A stretch of 64,000 nucleotides of DNA from Lepidonotus clava (GCA_936440205.1 OW387142.1:16334736-16398735), one strand, 5' to 3'. Counted from the first letter of the stretch, positions 31,343-45,791 are shown. Made by a program: numbers and translations. The notes: generated by a model not told the origin, from the sequence alone.

Positions 31343-34300
31343 TTAATCTATATTCATGAGATAGTAAATGAAGCCGGAGAGGAGCACGACCAGTAGTGCG
31401 GCGATAAGTCCCTTGCTGTGGCGCCGGAGTATTCCCGGGCTGTCCTCTTCTATGTGGTGCCTGCGTGGCTTGCGCTTCCGACCCCGCATCTTTCGCTCAA
31501 ATTCCTCAACCTCCGCCTGCTGGCGCTTCTGCTCCTCCTCTTTGGCGGCAGCAGCAGCAGCCTCCGCCTCCTATACAAGTAAACAATTTAAATTAAATTT
31601 AGCTCGCCTGAATTTTTTTCAGAATATGGTCAGAGATTACCCTCAGCAATCAATGATAGAATTGACCCAGATTTAGGAAGGGGAAACCTAGTGCACGCCT
31701 TGATATTTGTAACATTTTCGTTAAATCTCACACTATACGCTTACATCTTGAAGGTGCTTCTCCATAACTGTATGTAATTTTTATAAATCATTCTTGGATC
31801 AGCCAGCTTTGTTCTGTGTGTTGCTCTCTAACTTAATGACATAATTAAGTGAAATCTAACAGAGATCAGAAACCTCAATAGAATCGCTGAAAAAGCTGGT
31901 TTAGACCTACAATAGAGTGTTCTTTAACAGTGACTGCTCAAACAAACATTAAAGCCCCATATCCACTAAGCGATTTTGACCTAGTCGGCCGACTCAACGG
32001 CCCTAAAATCGGCCGATTCTATCAGGATAATCGGCCGATTTTTGCACTGATTCTGATCAAACATACATAATTCCAATATACCATAACTGTCGCCCGCAAC
32101 ATCGCCTAGTGGGTATGGGTCTTAACATTCAAACAACATCAATAATACACATGTGCTTGCTCACTTTTTGTTTCTTCTCTTTGTTAGACTTGCAGATGTC
32201 GTCGCAGTCCAGCTTGAGGCCGTTGATGCGCACCTCGTGACACTGGAAGTCCTTCTTACGCCGTCGACACTTACAGGTGAGGCGGATCTTCTCGGTACAT
32301 CCACTGGCGTCGGCACACGGCCCGAAGTGACACAGCTTACGGCACTGGTGGTCGCAGTCAAGCTGAAACAGGGAGATAGAGTTGATAGTTAAATATGTAC
32401 TAGCATGACTATGATGAAAATGCGTTTAATGCGGTTACGATATACATGTGTTCCCACAACATCAATGAGGTGATCTACATCTGTATAAATTCATGTATGT
32501 TTAGTCGCACTTCCATGCTTTCCTGCCTCTTTAGATCGAAAGTTGTGAGAGTAGTATGTTATTATTTTTCATGACAGAATAACGCAAGAATCTTAAAAGG
32601 TTTTGCAACAAAATCACTAAAGCCTCTTACCCTATTTGTAGCTTCAAAACAAACCTAGTTTTATATTTGACTTCACAAAAATAAACCTTTATCAATAAAT
32701 AACTATTTCGTTATTTTTCAACTTGAGAAAATCACTGAAAAGGTTTTTTTTTATACGAATACAATAATTATAGACCTGTATTTCAATCTAAAACCACCTA
32801 CCATCTTGGGGCAGCGGCCGGGGCAGGCCTTGAGGTCGCCCTTCTCCGGATCGTTAGCCGCAGTCCACTTGTAACACTCGATGTACTTGGTGATGGCCTT
32901 ACAGTGACACCGCATACGTATCATCTGCGAGCACTGGTCGCAGTCGCCCGGGTGGCACGGCTTGAGGCAGATGTGGGAGCAGCCCGGAGGCCGCTTCTTC
33001 TGACACGTCTCTTCACACTGACTACAGTTACGGCCAGCCTGGAAAAACATTTAGAAATATATAGTTAGATGAATAAAGATAAGGAGAAATTTATAGGCCA
33101 GGCAAATATAGATGATTTTGTTGGCGTCGCGGTCATATTGTTAACTGAATGATTTCTATTTAAATGCCATCCGCCTACTTATCGAGAGAACCTTAGATGA
33201 TGTGATAATATTTTACGTTGGTGCATTAATTTCTAAGATACAGATTTATTAAGAACTTTAAAACCTATTAGAACTGTGACAGAGGCATACCGTCGGAAGG
33301 AAGAATCATCAAATCATTTTTTGACAACCTTAACCAAACTTAGGTAGAAAATACATGCATAACTTCGACACCCTCTTTGCATTTATGTATATTATTAACA
33401 CAATCAAAACCGTATAAAGAAACCATGCAGTGCATGAATCTCGACAGGTGTACATACCATGTTGTTGTCCCCTGGGTCGTCGACCAGGTGACAGTCGACT
33501 TTACAGGCGTGGTTGGTGCAGGGTAAGACCCGGCCACACTGACGGCGACATGACTCCACCTTGGCCGACGAGCACGGCATTGTCACCGTCTGAAAGGGGA
33601 CCAAATAATGTGACCGTTGGGATTTTATTTGATACGGTAGTTAGGCACTTAAATTTGATACTTAATTCTTCAGAATTCATACCAGGGGACATTGTTAAAG
33701 CAGTCACGTCCTAGATCGATATAAACGTTCAATAAATATCAATTGTTTCCAAAGGTGGCTATTTTTGATTGATAATTGATAAATTAATGTATCAGATTCT
33801 AGATTGACAACAATATCAAATAGATATAATGTATGTTTCCATTTTTCTTAATTTGATTGAAAATCGATAAGTGAATGTATCAGTTCCTAGACACAAATTT
33901 CAGATATCAGTTACAAGGTATTTTCCTATCATTCCCTTGTTCTGCTAGTGATAGTGATCAAGAGGGCTTAAAGTAGCAGGTTATGAAACGTCTATTTTGA
34001 GAGAATAATGCCCATATTTTAAGTGGTTCTGACCTCGTGTTTGCCGAGACAGGAGACCTCTACGGGGAAGCTGCATGGGGGACATGGTCTGTTGACGATG
34101 TCTACCCGGCACTGCGGCTTGGGGTCCCACGGAACGGCAATCTGTGAGGGGAAAAACATCAGAAATTTACGTTTATCATCTTTAATGAAGGACGAATCTT
34201 CACCTTATAAATACAAGTTGGTCATACTGCTTAACTTAACTCAACTGTCATTTTCATAGGTAACAACTCGACTATCTAGACTATCTTCAACATATCAAAA

Positions 34301-37300
34301 TCTAGACCCAACTAAATACTATGGTATTCAATCGCAATTCAACTCGACAGTGAAATTGAGTTAGGATTGAAAGGACTTGGCATTCACCAAACATGTATAA
34401 AACAAATACATGTACTAGGGACTTCAGTCAGACACCCAAGTTATAAAGATATTTTTTGAAAGTCTCTAGTATTTTTCATAATTTCCTGAAGAAAGAAAGA
34501 AATACACGTACTTCTATTTCTAATTCTGTATTTCATCATTTTACAAATTGAGTACACTGTCAAACTGCTGTGACATGAATAAACCTGGACCTTACCTTCT
34601 CGGCCACCCGCACCCTGACGGCCGAGTGACACTGCTGGGTACACGAGTGCCCACACACGGAGTAGGGCTTTTTGCACACCTGGCGGCAAGGGGGGCACAT
34701 CCCGAAGTGACACCTGTGGGGCTCTGCTGACGGGTGGTGGCAGTCCGGAGGTTTCCTGCAACAAATAAGACACAAAATTAATCATGAAAACCAAATGCAC
34801 CAAGTTATAAGGTAACCTTGCTAAATCTTCAATATTTAATTTTTCATTATTAGATATGGTTGATATCACCCCAAAGCCAACTCCAGTTGTTGCGTGCTAT
34901 GATGAGAGGTATTTAATACTGCTTTTTATATTGCTTAACAGATTATGTTTCAATTTTTTCTCTACATCGTAGGTGAAATCTTTTACATTTTTTTTTCACC
35001 CAAAAATAAACATAGAAATTTAGAACAAAATCGGAATCAGAACCGGAAGCATTGTACATATATATTTTGTCGTTGAGAAATATACCAAGGAGCAAAGACT
35101 CCGCCTTTAAATTACAATTTGAAGGATCGGTACAGGTATATATGGACAACCAATAATGGCAGTGCTACTTACTTGCACTTCTCGGAACACTTGGGTGCCT
35201 TGGTGACCCGCTCTCGGCCGCACGGTACGGTCACACTGGACGTTTTACAGAAACAGGTCAGTGTCACCATCTCCGGGCACGGGTAACACGGGCCTGCAGG
35301 ACAGAACACAATCAGCTTTTATTCTGTTGTACAGTATCCATGGAGAAATTGATAAAGAGGCATTTCCCATCCCGGACGGTACTGATTCGTATTTCATTTA
35401 TATACCTAGAATGTACACTAAATATTGATACTATAAATACTAGAAGATAAAGAGATTATAGGATGAAGTTGTAGTACTTGTTTCAGGAAGAAGCCTTTAA
35501 ACAGGCGAAACATGTCGATTTTATTCAATAAAGTTCAATCTTGTTAAACTTTTTTGCTCGTCGTGTCATTATATGATTGTTAAACTGCACTCTTTGATGT
35601 TTCAAGTATGCACTAAGTAGGAAAGCTGTGGGTACTAATCTAGGCCCTCACCTCGGTGGCAGCGGCTGATACACTTGTGGTTCCGACAGCTGAGGTTCCG
35701 GCTACACTGCTTGTCACACGGCAAGCACGACCCATCACAGCACTGGAAGGAACAGCATGGTAATTATATAGTTTTTTGTTTTTTTTTATATATAGATATT
35801 TTATTTATATTGGAATATACAAGTTGGGCAGATGTAGGCCATTTTTCGTTGTTCCCCAGTGTTACTTCTAGATGGGGGTCATATATATTATACTGAAACG
35901 CAACCAGAGAAAACAGTAATAATATAGTTTGTAACTATACGATTAAAAAAAACTTATTATTTAGTAAGTAGTATTGTATATGGACAGGTTGCTATTGGAA
36001 AGCACGTCATCATTGAGAACGAGATATTGGTCTATCTAGTCCATACGTTAGTAATAAGTCAATCTTTTACCCAATGAAGTCTATGTTTCAGTATTTCATG
36101 ATGGAACTTTTCAAAGAGACAAGTTGCATAGTACTTTACTATCCAGCTGGTCAATTTCCTAATTTGATGTTTTCGTGGTGCATGGGATGCAAGAAACAGA
36201 AGGCATTAGATCAAGCTGTTAAAAATATTTAGAAACTCAAATTGGAAACTAGAAAGCTGATGTGTACCTTGCGTTTACAGGGGTGTCGGTGGCAGTCCTT
36301 CCACTTGGGACACTTGGTCTCACACTGGTAGTCTTTGTTACACGGTAACTCTTTCTGTCTCTGACCGCAGCGACACCGCTTCACCGCCATCTGTCGGCAC
36401 TGAAAGACACCAATATCGTTATGAACAAAAATTTGCATTACTATTTTGTGTTTTTACTTTTTTTTTCAATGATATTTCAGACATTTTACCGGTAACTTAA
36501 TAATCAGTTAATCTACTGCTCTTCCACATTGCCCTGGGCTAGTAAACTGTCATTAATTTTTGAAAGAATATAAGTGTTACTGTGACTCGAATTTCCATTG
36601 ACTCACAATTTTGCATGGAGGAATTAGTCTGTAGATATTTTGTACATCTCGAATATCTATAAAATGTATATCTATACATTTTCACCAGACTTTTATGAAC
36701 TACAATTGCCTTCATGATCACATGCATATCTTTCTGGAACTAAATCCATGACATTAGGGAAATTGAAAATAGGAGCACTCAGTAGTTTGGGTTGTGACAA
36801 TGTCTTACCACTCCACAGTCGCCCTGGTGACACTTCTGGGAGCAGGTGTGGAGTCCACAGGCGAGCAGCTTGCCGCACGTGTCGACACAGGTGGGTACGT
36901 CCTCCGTGCACGGCAGGTCGAACGCTGCAACACAAGCCACACATCTCTTACTAACAAAATCCTATCAATTAAATTAACTAAAACCTAGTAAAGGGGAATA
37001 GGATTTTAGTTGTTACTTTGAAATTAATTTGCTATTCCTATGGTCATGTGGAAAATAGCCTCTTAGGCTGTACTTAGTATACACTTTCCTAATTTCATTA
37101 TAATTATTTCTGACGATGTGGAAAAGGCTACGGATGATGTGATGTCCATAGCATTTCATTTAAAGGATTTCAGGCACATATTATTATTACATAAACGAAA
37201 TTAAGTTTAATACTGTCTTAAGGTTTTAATCTTCTTTCCTTACATCAATTTCAGATTAAATACTCCATGAAAAATTATCAGTGTTTTACACAACAATGAT

Positions 37301-40300
37301 CATTTTGAGTGACAATTAAGAAACTTAAGCTAAATGGAAGAACTTACTTGGGGCTACCTAAACAACCCTCGTGCATCACTTACTTGATTTGCCGCAGGGA
37401 CAGGAGCGCTTCCCAGCACGGGGACACGACCCACATATCCCATAGTGACAGACCTTCTCACAGACGTGATTCCCACAGCCCAGCCGCTTACCGCACACCT
37501 GGAAGGAGATTGTTAAAATTAAATCCAGTTTGACGAACCAGTAAATTTTCTGAGGATGAAAATGAATAAAGAATACGAGTTTTGCTTGTATATCTGAACG
37601 ATGTAAATTTTCTTTTTACGCTTTTTCACACTTGGAAATCGTGTCACTGGACGTTCACATCAATGATGAATTGTAATTGGAAAATTACTTTCGACTGTAA
37701 GACTATATGATTTAATACCATCTGTAATCATACTACAGATGTTCAAAAGTGTTGAAGCTGGGTCTCTGTCCCTATGTCTTACCTTTTCACACTGCCAGTC
37801 GGGACTGGCGCACGCTCTAATGCTCTGCTGGGCCCCACACATACACGGTTGGAGGCCAGTCTCAGGGCAGGCCGGACAGTCACCTAGAGTGCAACGTATG
37901 CACATTTTACAGTACATACATGTACCAATGGCATTTACATATTATTTTGATGTTCTATGTCATCCATTATCGTATCGTTTATTTTACTGGAATGATTTTT
38001 GTTCCGTAGTAAAGCGTCAAATTCCATTGGAAAACATAAAAGCAGATAATTTGTTAACTGCAATGTACCAAGTTCGGACTATCCTACAGTTAAAGGGGAT
38101 AACATTTTGATTTTACCGAATACCTTCTTCTTTCATCTCACTCAATAATTTTCATATCTCAAACCACAAATAGAGAGGAAAACTAGAAAGTAAATTGTGC
38201 AGTAATTATTTCAAAATCAGTGTTTTTCTTACCTGAATGACAGGGCTTCTGACAGCGGTGGTGGTCACAGGAGAGCTGCTGTCGACATGGCTGACCACAC
38301 GACCACTCCTTGGCCCCGCACCGCTTGATCTGGGGTGACTGTTTCCCACAGTGACACGACACGAGCACGGTCTGTGGACACGGTGGGCACGGGCCTGGAG
38401 GAAAGAATTTTAGGGTTACATCTTAGAAATATTAAGGGATGACCCTGGACGAAAACAAAAGAAAATATTTAGGAATGCCTAGATATGTACTTCCTTTTGT
38501 TTCTTACGTGACCTTTAAATGGCTAACAATCTTGACAGCAAAATTCAAAATATGTAAGAACATTTCATGAAATCTAGTTTTACAGGGATAATTTCAGTTA
38601 TATTAAGATGCGTAATAGGATACAAAATTTCATTGGTTCTCTAACGGGTGTTTAAAACATTCAAATCAATTAATATTCAAATAAATAAATACAGCCATTG
38701 AAGTTTTGTCATATTTTTCCCGTCTTCTTTATTGGATTAATCCAGATCATACAGATTACAATAGAAATTGTTTTTTCTAACAGCTTAAAAACATTCAGAA
38801 AATTTCTGTTTTAAAACAGCTAAGAAATACTCAGAAAACCTGTGTACAAAAACAGTGTCTCAGTTAACCTACCCGGGTGGCAGAGCAGCAGACACTGGTG
38901 CCCACACTCGGGCCTCAGCTGCCGGCCGCACGTCTGGCCACACGAGTGAGGCAGTAACCAGGGGTCGAACTCAGGGTCCTCCTCCTTCCCACAGAAACAC
39001 AGGTAGCGCGTGGGGCACTCCGACTGTGGGTACTCGTGGCGACACTTGGGGCTGTCACGGAAAGAGACGTATTAAATTTGCATACTTTTTAACTCGGTCA
39101 CATGTAGCTAACCTTGTAGGCAATTTCCCTACATGTTTTGTACAAAATATCCTCAGTAAGAAATTCGTGGGCATATATATATGGGCCCTTATTACACAAT
39201 ATACGCTACATTTATTGGCCTATTTTAATTAGCAGAATTAGCACTAAGTGAGGAATTTGTGGGCATATGGGTCCATTTCACACAATATACCTTACAGGTT
39301 TATCGAACTATTTTGATTAGCAAACTCGGCGTAGCATTCAATTTCACAAACTACAGTAACAAGTCTCAGTAACGACTAGGGTCCCTTTCCCAGTAGAATA
39401 AATTTCTTTTCCTTCATTTCATGGACCTTTTTTCGGTCTCCAATAGTAATACATGCATGTCCCTTTTATTACGCTCACCAGTTCCAGGGTATGGTCCTGG
39501 AGTCGACGTCGTCGTCAGACAGCGCCGTCTGCTGGTAGATGCCGTCTTTCACCCACTTCTGGATGCAGGTGATGTGAAACATCGTGTAGCACGTGTCACA
39601 GTGCCACACCTGACCAAAAACAGACAAGTACCACATGTAACAGCCTTCATAAGACAACCACAACTGACACACATTGTAATAAAAGTGCTGCTTAATAAAT
39701 ACATGACTACACTCAGAGATGCCAGTCAGAGTGTTAGAATAAGATAAGGATTTTGTTTCCAAGTGGTGTGCCAACGTGCAATACACGTGTGGTTTAAAGA
39801 GTGTATGACAGGAGTTTGGTACCATTACCAAGAGTAGTAATATTATGATGTGTTTCTCAGTTTATAGTGTGGCAAACAAAACAGAACGAAAAGATGTTAT
39901 TAAGGTGTACTGACCGGGTCTGTCCTCTTGACGGTCTCTATACAGATGAGACAGGCGTTGGCCTTCGCCTTGATCGAGTTCACCAGGTGCTCCCTCGTCC
40001 GACCAAGGTCATTCGTCTCGCCCTCTGGAATGGAAAATAAAGCCAATCGTGAAACAAGATAATCGGGTACTAACGTACCAAAAGAGGCGGGCGAGAATAG
40101 CAGTAACTGGGAATTCGCAGAGAAATGATGAATTTGAATCATAACAAGGACTTTCTATGATTGTGCCACTCCAACCAGTTTCTAATTGTTACTTCTCTTT
40201 ATTCCTATATATAGCTACTGAAAATGTGCTTTGACCAGAGGCCCGCCTCTCAATAATACAATAATGATAGTTTTATTGACATTTAAAACAATTTATTCAC

Positions 40301-43300
40301 ACATGGAACTAATCATGTCTGTTACCATATTGAATTTATGAAAAGGTTTTTAACACCAAGATCACTGTCACATGACGGTTTCTCATATATTTTTTCTGTA
40401 GGCTATGACAAAATTTTATTTGAATCTTTCCCCTGGACTGAAATGGTTCTTGTTACATGTATATTTCACATGTATATTTCTTTGAAATAGGTAATTCTCA
40501 CTGATCATACATATTACATTTCAGTATGCATAATAACAATAATGGTGTAAATTCATATATTTCTATAATTTGGTTTTTCATATTTTAAAATGCATTCTAT
40601 GAACGATTGAAGTTTCGGCCATTAAGATGTTATGAATCCAACCTTTACCCACGACCTCAATCGTCAGCAGGGAAGCAAAGAATACAAGATATTTGGGTAC
40701 TAACGTACCAAAAGAGGCGGGCAAAAATAACTAGATTTATCCAAATCATAACAAGCACTTCGTATGATTGCGCAATTATGCTAACAACTCCAACCAGTTT
40801 CTAATTGTTACTTCTCCTGCCTCCCAATAATAACAATAATGGTCTAAATTCATATATTTCTATAACTTGGTTTTTCATATTTTGAAATGTATTCCATGAA
40901 CCATGGCAGTTCCGGACATAAAGATGACCTAAAAATTAACTGCTCCCTCGAATGGGAAGAAGACAGCACCATGTTTGAATGGAGGTCGATTTTAAAGTTT
41001 AACATGCTGGGGCAGAGTAAAACTTAGACAAACAAAACTTTGCCAGATTCCCTCTATTAACAATGTCCCACCATCTACTACAGATCTGAATCGATGTTAC
41101 AGGCATGCCCTCCCTGGCAGAGGTGGGGGACTGGGGGAGGGCATGTGGCGCAGGCTAGTCTATATTCAAGAGTCCAAATCATAACAAGTTACCATTTTAG
41201 TATTAAACATGTGCCTGGAGAGTGTGAGGAATTTGACAATGGAACCTTCTTTGTCAATCTCCATGTATCTTTATGGGACAAAGATTTGATGTGCTTGGAG
41301 AGTGATGACCTACTTTCTTCACTGTAGGAATTTCCTATTTCAATTTTGTGACAAAAAAATTATGGATTCTCTCTAAAATTACAACAAAACAACCAAATAT
41401 TTCACAATTTTGGAACCAAACCACCATTTACTAGAAACAGAACTACTGAAATACATATAGTTTGAAGATTATAATGCCGGCATTACTGAGAAAAGTGGAA
41501 CAAAAAATTGGTCACAAAATTGTAACAACTTTTCTGATCCCCATTGAAATGCATTGAATCAACCTGATCAAAAAAGAGTGTAGAGAAAGTCGGCGGCCTA
41601 AGGCCCGCCCCCCAATAAGATTCAACAATATCTTAAAATTTAATAAACTTTTAAATCTAGGTGTTATAAACCTTATCATAACTTTTTTCTATGTCAACAT
41701 GCAAACTGAAAACATTAAACTTAATTCAATGTCAATATGCAAACTGAAAACATTAATCTAATCCAAATCATAACAAGAACTCTACATGATTACGCAATCA
41801 AGCTAACAAGTACCTATTTGAATACGAAACATCTGCTTGGAGAATGTCACACCTGACAAGATGAAATTAACTTTCTCAGTCTCCATACAATCCTATGGTA
41901 AAAAGTTTTGCTGTGCGTGGAGAGTGATGAGCTGGTTCCCTTAGGATAGAAAATCCCTATTCCCAATTTTGACCAAAAAAAAAAGGTTTGTTTTTCAAAT
42001 TACAAGAAAACAACACGGAATTTCACAAGTTTGGAACCAAACTACTGTTCACTAGAAACAGGACTAACAAAATAGATAATAGGTTGATACTTATAATGCA
42101 TCCAATACTTAGAACAGTGTAACAAAAAATATGTCACAAAATTCTAACAAGCACTGCTGGTAACCATCTTGCTGGTTAAAATAGAGTTGAGATTGCCAGG
42201 AACCAGCACGAAAAAAAAAGTGTAGAGAAGGGAGGTGGCCGGAGGCCCGCCCACCAGTAAATGTACATTTACAGGAACATTTGGCTTAACACTGGTTTTT
42301 TAGTGTATCATGGGGCATACCTCAAAATATACAGTCCTATGTTAAAATTGGCTGGATCAGACACAAAGCATCTACGTTAATTTTGTAATTTAAATGATTT
42401 AACCCAATACCAAGAACAAGAAGTAGTGTGTATACATGTATATGTATAAGACCAACAGGTTTATTTTTGGTACATTTTTCTTTACAAAAAAAGATTAAAT
42501 ACATGTTCCCTTGTGCCTTACACACAAACTATAACTCCAAAAGATTAGCTTTTAATTTTCAATTATTCTAGTATAACTAATCATATATTGCTGACCAACA
42601 TTCATATCTGGAATCTGAAGAGGGTCGGCTGTCATATTAGGGAGTTTCAGATACTCCATGGCATGCTATGACGTAACGTATATTTTATCTCAGCTTTTAT
42701 AATGTATTTCAAAAACATTTACTATGAGTATGAGTATATTATTGTGCCTCTAACGGACATGACCATTTAATTATGATTACTACGTTTTGCGCTTTCATCC
42801 CTAGATATGAATGAGCAAATAAGGGATACATTGAGGTATCGAGATGCGTTATTGTTTCGCAAATTCCGTATCATGAGGCCAGGCTAAAAAAAGTTCTGTT
42901 TCCGGTGGACTGACTGGCTTTTAAAAGGGCCAGTCGGGCGGTCGGGAATTTTTTTTTTATTTTATTTTTTTAGATTTTTTTTTGGGTAGGGAAAGTACTA
43001 AAAAAATTTTTTAGTGTGGCCTGACGGACACACCCTACAGACTAATCAAAGGGCCACTGACCTCCGGCCCCCGTGCCGTGGTAGGACCTCAGGGTCTGCA
43101 CCATGATGTCGGCGTCGTTGAGCTCCTCCTCCTCGGACGACGACTCGTAGTCGTCCTTGGACGTCTGACTCGTCAGGTGCTGCTGGACACTCTGCTGGTG
43201 TTTGACCTGCGCGTCCTGGAACTTGGCCTCGGCCAGCCCCGAGTGGTCATCGGATCCGTCTGGATTAGTTAATATTATAGTTAGTAGGAGGTTATTTTAT

Positions 43301-44332
43301 GTTTAATGAGGGGCAGATATGTAAGTCAGGGATAATGAAAATTCTAAAACTCCAGAGGGAAAATCTGAACTTATCTTGAAATTCCATAACACTTGGTGTA
43401 AAAATATAGTTCAGAAAAATATTATTAAAGGTGATAATGTGAAAAATCTGAAATCAGACAAAAATCTGAAAAACTTACATCCAAGGGAGGGGGGGGGGGG
43501 GGAGATATTGAATATACATATTCTAGTCGATTGGGTCTATGTGGCTGTGTAAGTCTATTCATGATTTTATTATTAGTAATATAACTCCTTTTGTAGGTTC
43601 ATGAAATAATTTACTACGGATTACACTTATAGAGTTACGATTGTGTACATAAGCAGGTAATGTAAATTAAAGACTGCAAACAAAAAATGATACAAAAGTA
43701 TCTCTTATGGCTGTATAACTAGAGGTTTTTTTAATTGATTTTTATTGGGAAAGCAATAACGACATAGCCGTCCTTTCAATAATCCCCACTATCATGAGAT
43801 TAACAATATTTCGAATGAAGCACAGTGATGAGCTATTCAAGTACATACCGCCGTGATCGGACAAACTAGACACTTGGTGGTTGTGCTTGTGCTGCTGTGG
43901 GGGCTGGGGAGGCGGCTGCTGCTGGATCTGCTGCTGAGGGGGCGGTGGACCGTGGTGGTGCGAGTATCCCCCCATGCTGTGGTGGTACTGGCCCGACTGT
44001 CGTTGGTACCCCCCCACCTGATCCCAGCGGTTCCTGTGGTGCGTGTCCCCGTTATGTTTCTGCTGCAGTCGGGGCGGGAGCTGCGGCCGGTGGCTGTGGC
44101 TGTTGGACCACTGTGGACCGGGGCCGGGCCACTGCTGTCCCGGCCCAACCCACTGCTGCCCACCACCCCCACCGCCTCCTGGACCCATCCATTGTTGTGG
44201 GGGTCCAGTCCAATGTTGGTTGGGGTGGAATGGTCCACTGTTGTATCCAGGGGGTGGTGGGCCGCGGTTTGAATTGAGCACACCCCGCCCCCGCCCCCTG
44301 CCGCGGCCGGGCAGATATGCTGGTCTTGACAT
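31343..44332 (-). CDS. NFXL1: NFXL1-like NF-X1-type zinc finger membrane protein, complete
   Basis: Eighteen coding exons splice in frame to 1000 residues: 44332-43849, 43259-43062, 40024-39915, 39609-39479, 39051-38873, 38394-38233, 37883-37783, 37498-37384, 36924-36809, 36399-36268, 35742-35652, 35293-35173, 34755-34596, 34141-34034, 33589-33458, 33038-32802, 32362-32165, 31570-31343. Residues 1-160 are Arg-Gly, Gln, Pro and His-rich; a RING/PHD-like Cys-His region spans about 245-310 (CLICIE, HCDTC); a long series of NF-X1-type Cys/His fingers covers about 308-925; then an Ala/Glu-rich helix, a basic patch and a C-terminal membrane segment at about 979-996 ([17 protein letters not shown]). 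The tail anchor distinguishes NFXL1 from NFX1, which carries R3H instead. Human NFXL1 is 911 residues; the excess is in the N-terminal tail. The start is the first ATG after a 3' splice site (exon begins 44347), so an upstream leader exon exists. The family's exact role is poorly known. Confidence 0.95.
33715..33905. repeat. Two-copy direct repeat in an NFXL1 intron
   Basis: Two stretches of about 95-115 bases share TTTCCA...TTGATTGA...TCGATAA...AATGTATCAG in the same order. It lies in the intron between the exons at 34034 and 33589. Confidence 0.45.
35484..35532 (+). repeat. Stem-loop plus GGCGAAAC motif with AATAAA, retroelement tail remnant
   Basis: AAGCC and GGC flank a short loop and are followed by GAAACATGTCG and AATAAAG (35527-35533). 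The layout recalls the end of Penelope-like elements and their hammerhead-derived motif, but the conserved CTGANGA core is not kept. It lies in an NFXL1 intron, on the opposite strand. Confidence 0.35.
39153..39333. repeat. Two-copy tandem repeat of about 90 bases in an NFXL1 intron
   Basis: Both copies contain AATT(C/T)GTGGGCATAT, a CACAATATAC box and TTAGCA in the same order. It lies between the exons at 39479 and 39051. Confidence 0.55.
40060..42262. repeat. Intronic tandem array of about four 600-700-base units
   Basis: The 3-kb intron between the exons at 43062 and 40024 holds diverged copies of one unit. Shared boxes include GGTACTAACGTACCAAAAGA (40067, 40694), TCCAAATCATAACAAG (40741, 41173, 41763), CTTGGAGAGTGATGA and relatives (41295, 41918), and an end box AGGCCCGCC...AATAA (about 40250, 41605, 42250). 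The later copies keep AGTGTAGAGAA before the end box. No continuous ORF runs through, so this is a tandem duplication of non-coding or old transposon DNA. Confidence 0.55.
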
Positions 44333-44572
44333 ATTTCTAGTTATAGCCTGCAAAAAAATGTTGATATAAGATGAATTGTTATAAGGACGTTTAGAAATAT
44401 TCTACTTAGCTTAGGTGTGATACATCTAAGTAGTCTAGCAGTCTAATGATTATATCTACAGAATATATAGGCTCTACAGAATGACATATAGTATGCAACT
44501 TTTCATTAAAGCTATGCAAAATTTGTGACAGGACTAATATTGAATAACGTCGTTGGATTATATTATAATTTC

Positions 44573-44595
44573 TAACGTCGCCAAACACGTCACCC
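44573..44595. promoter_or_regulatory. ACGTCG/CACGTCAC motif cluster upstream of NFXL1 exon 2
   Basis: TAACGTCGCCAAACACGTCA resembles paired CRE/ATF-type half-sites and is close to a motif at 49863-49884 in the first UBE3A intron. It may be regulatory or a shared old repeat. Confidence 0.25.
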
Positions 44596-45791
44596 ACTGT
44601 TCCGTCAATAAGTTTACATCGGCGGACGTTAACCTAACGACAGCAGTATGAGAGCATAGCTTTAAAATTGTTATGTGCCAGCCCCATCCTACATTTTCAT
44701 GAGTGGATCCTGCGGTACCCAGCAGATCTGAGCCTAGTACTTCTTGTTAACGGTAGTGCCCAAGCATAGTTGAGAAGCCATTGCCCTCAGGCAGTGTGCC
44801 ACCCCAGTAAGAAAACTCATCTTTTGATATTGGTTCTTTAGAGATGTGTTTAGGTAACCCGACCTATCCAAATCTTTTGGTTCTAGGTTGGTGGGACGTG
44901 GATGTAAACTCAAAGTGTACACAAACTTTTTTCTTATGAATATATCAATATATTAAAAATGAAAACTTGGGCTCCCAAATCTCGAAAGAATAAAAAAAAA
45001 ATCTTTTGAGTTCTAAAAAGTAATTATGAAAATGTTTCAAAATATTCTAAAATTTTTGAATGGCATACGGATCAAGAGATGTATTTTAGATGCCAAAAAT
45101 TGGTGTAGGAGGTTTCTGGTGAGAATTCCGAATATTCTAGAATGCGTGAGCCTATTTCTGTAAGAAATTACATGACCTACCTATCTTAATGTTTTCGACC
45201 TAACGTATATATGGTACCTTGACATGACTAATTTTTTGGGCATGGTATTCTGTGCAATATCTTGATCAGGATGATTTGATATTTTCGTATACACTGAGTC
45301 AGAGTAAAAGATGAAATGTTCTACAAAATGTCCGTATCAAGAGAAATCACTAACTTCTGTGTGGTGCTGCTGAAGAAGAGCAGAATAAAAATAGATCTAG
45401 TTAGACGGTAAGGATGAGCAGATAAATGGGTTTGGTGGGTCTATATTACTTATTAGATTTCAAATTTTCTAGAAAAAGTTTGTCTGAAACTTAAGAGTTC
45501 CTATATGCATAATGCTTCTAAAATAAAGGCCCTTTCTTTCTCATACTTAAAAAACATTGTGCTGTAACACTAATCTAATGGCATATTTGATTTTAAAGGG
45601 CTGTAAGATATTTAATGTCTGGACTGAACAGATTGACTCTTTAGGAAACACATTTCTCGGTTTTTATTTTGACAAACATTTAGATCCTGATGGTGGGGAC
45701 CGCTTCACTGTCAAAGTTGGGGCACTGACTGGTCCCTAGATCTTGCCCCTTGGGTTGGGACTTGGGACCTAATTTCAAACACTAATGGATG

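Noticed and set aside
35484-35520. A working hammerhead ribozyme
   Set aside because: The stem and GAAA are present but the CTGANGA core is not, so self-cleavage is not supported.
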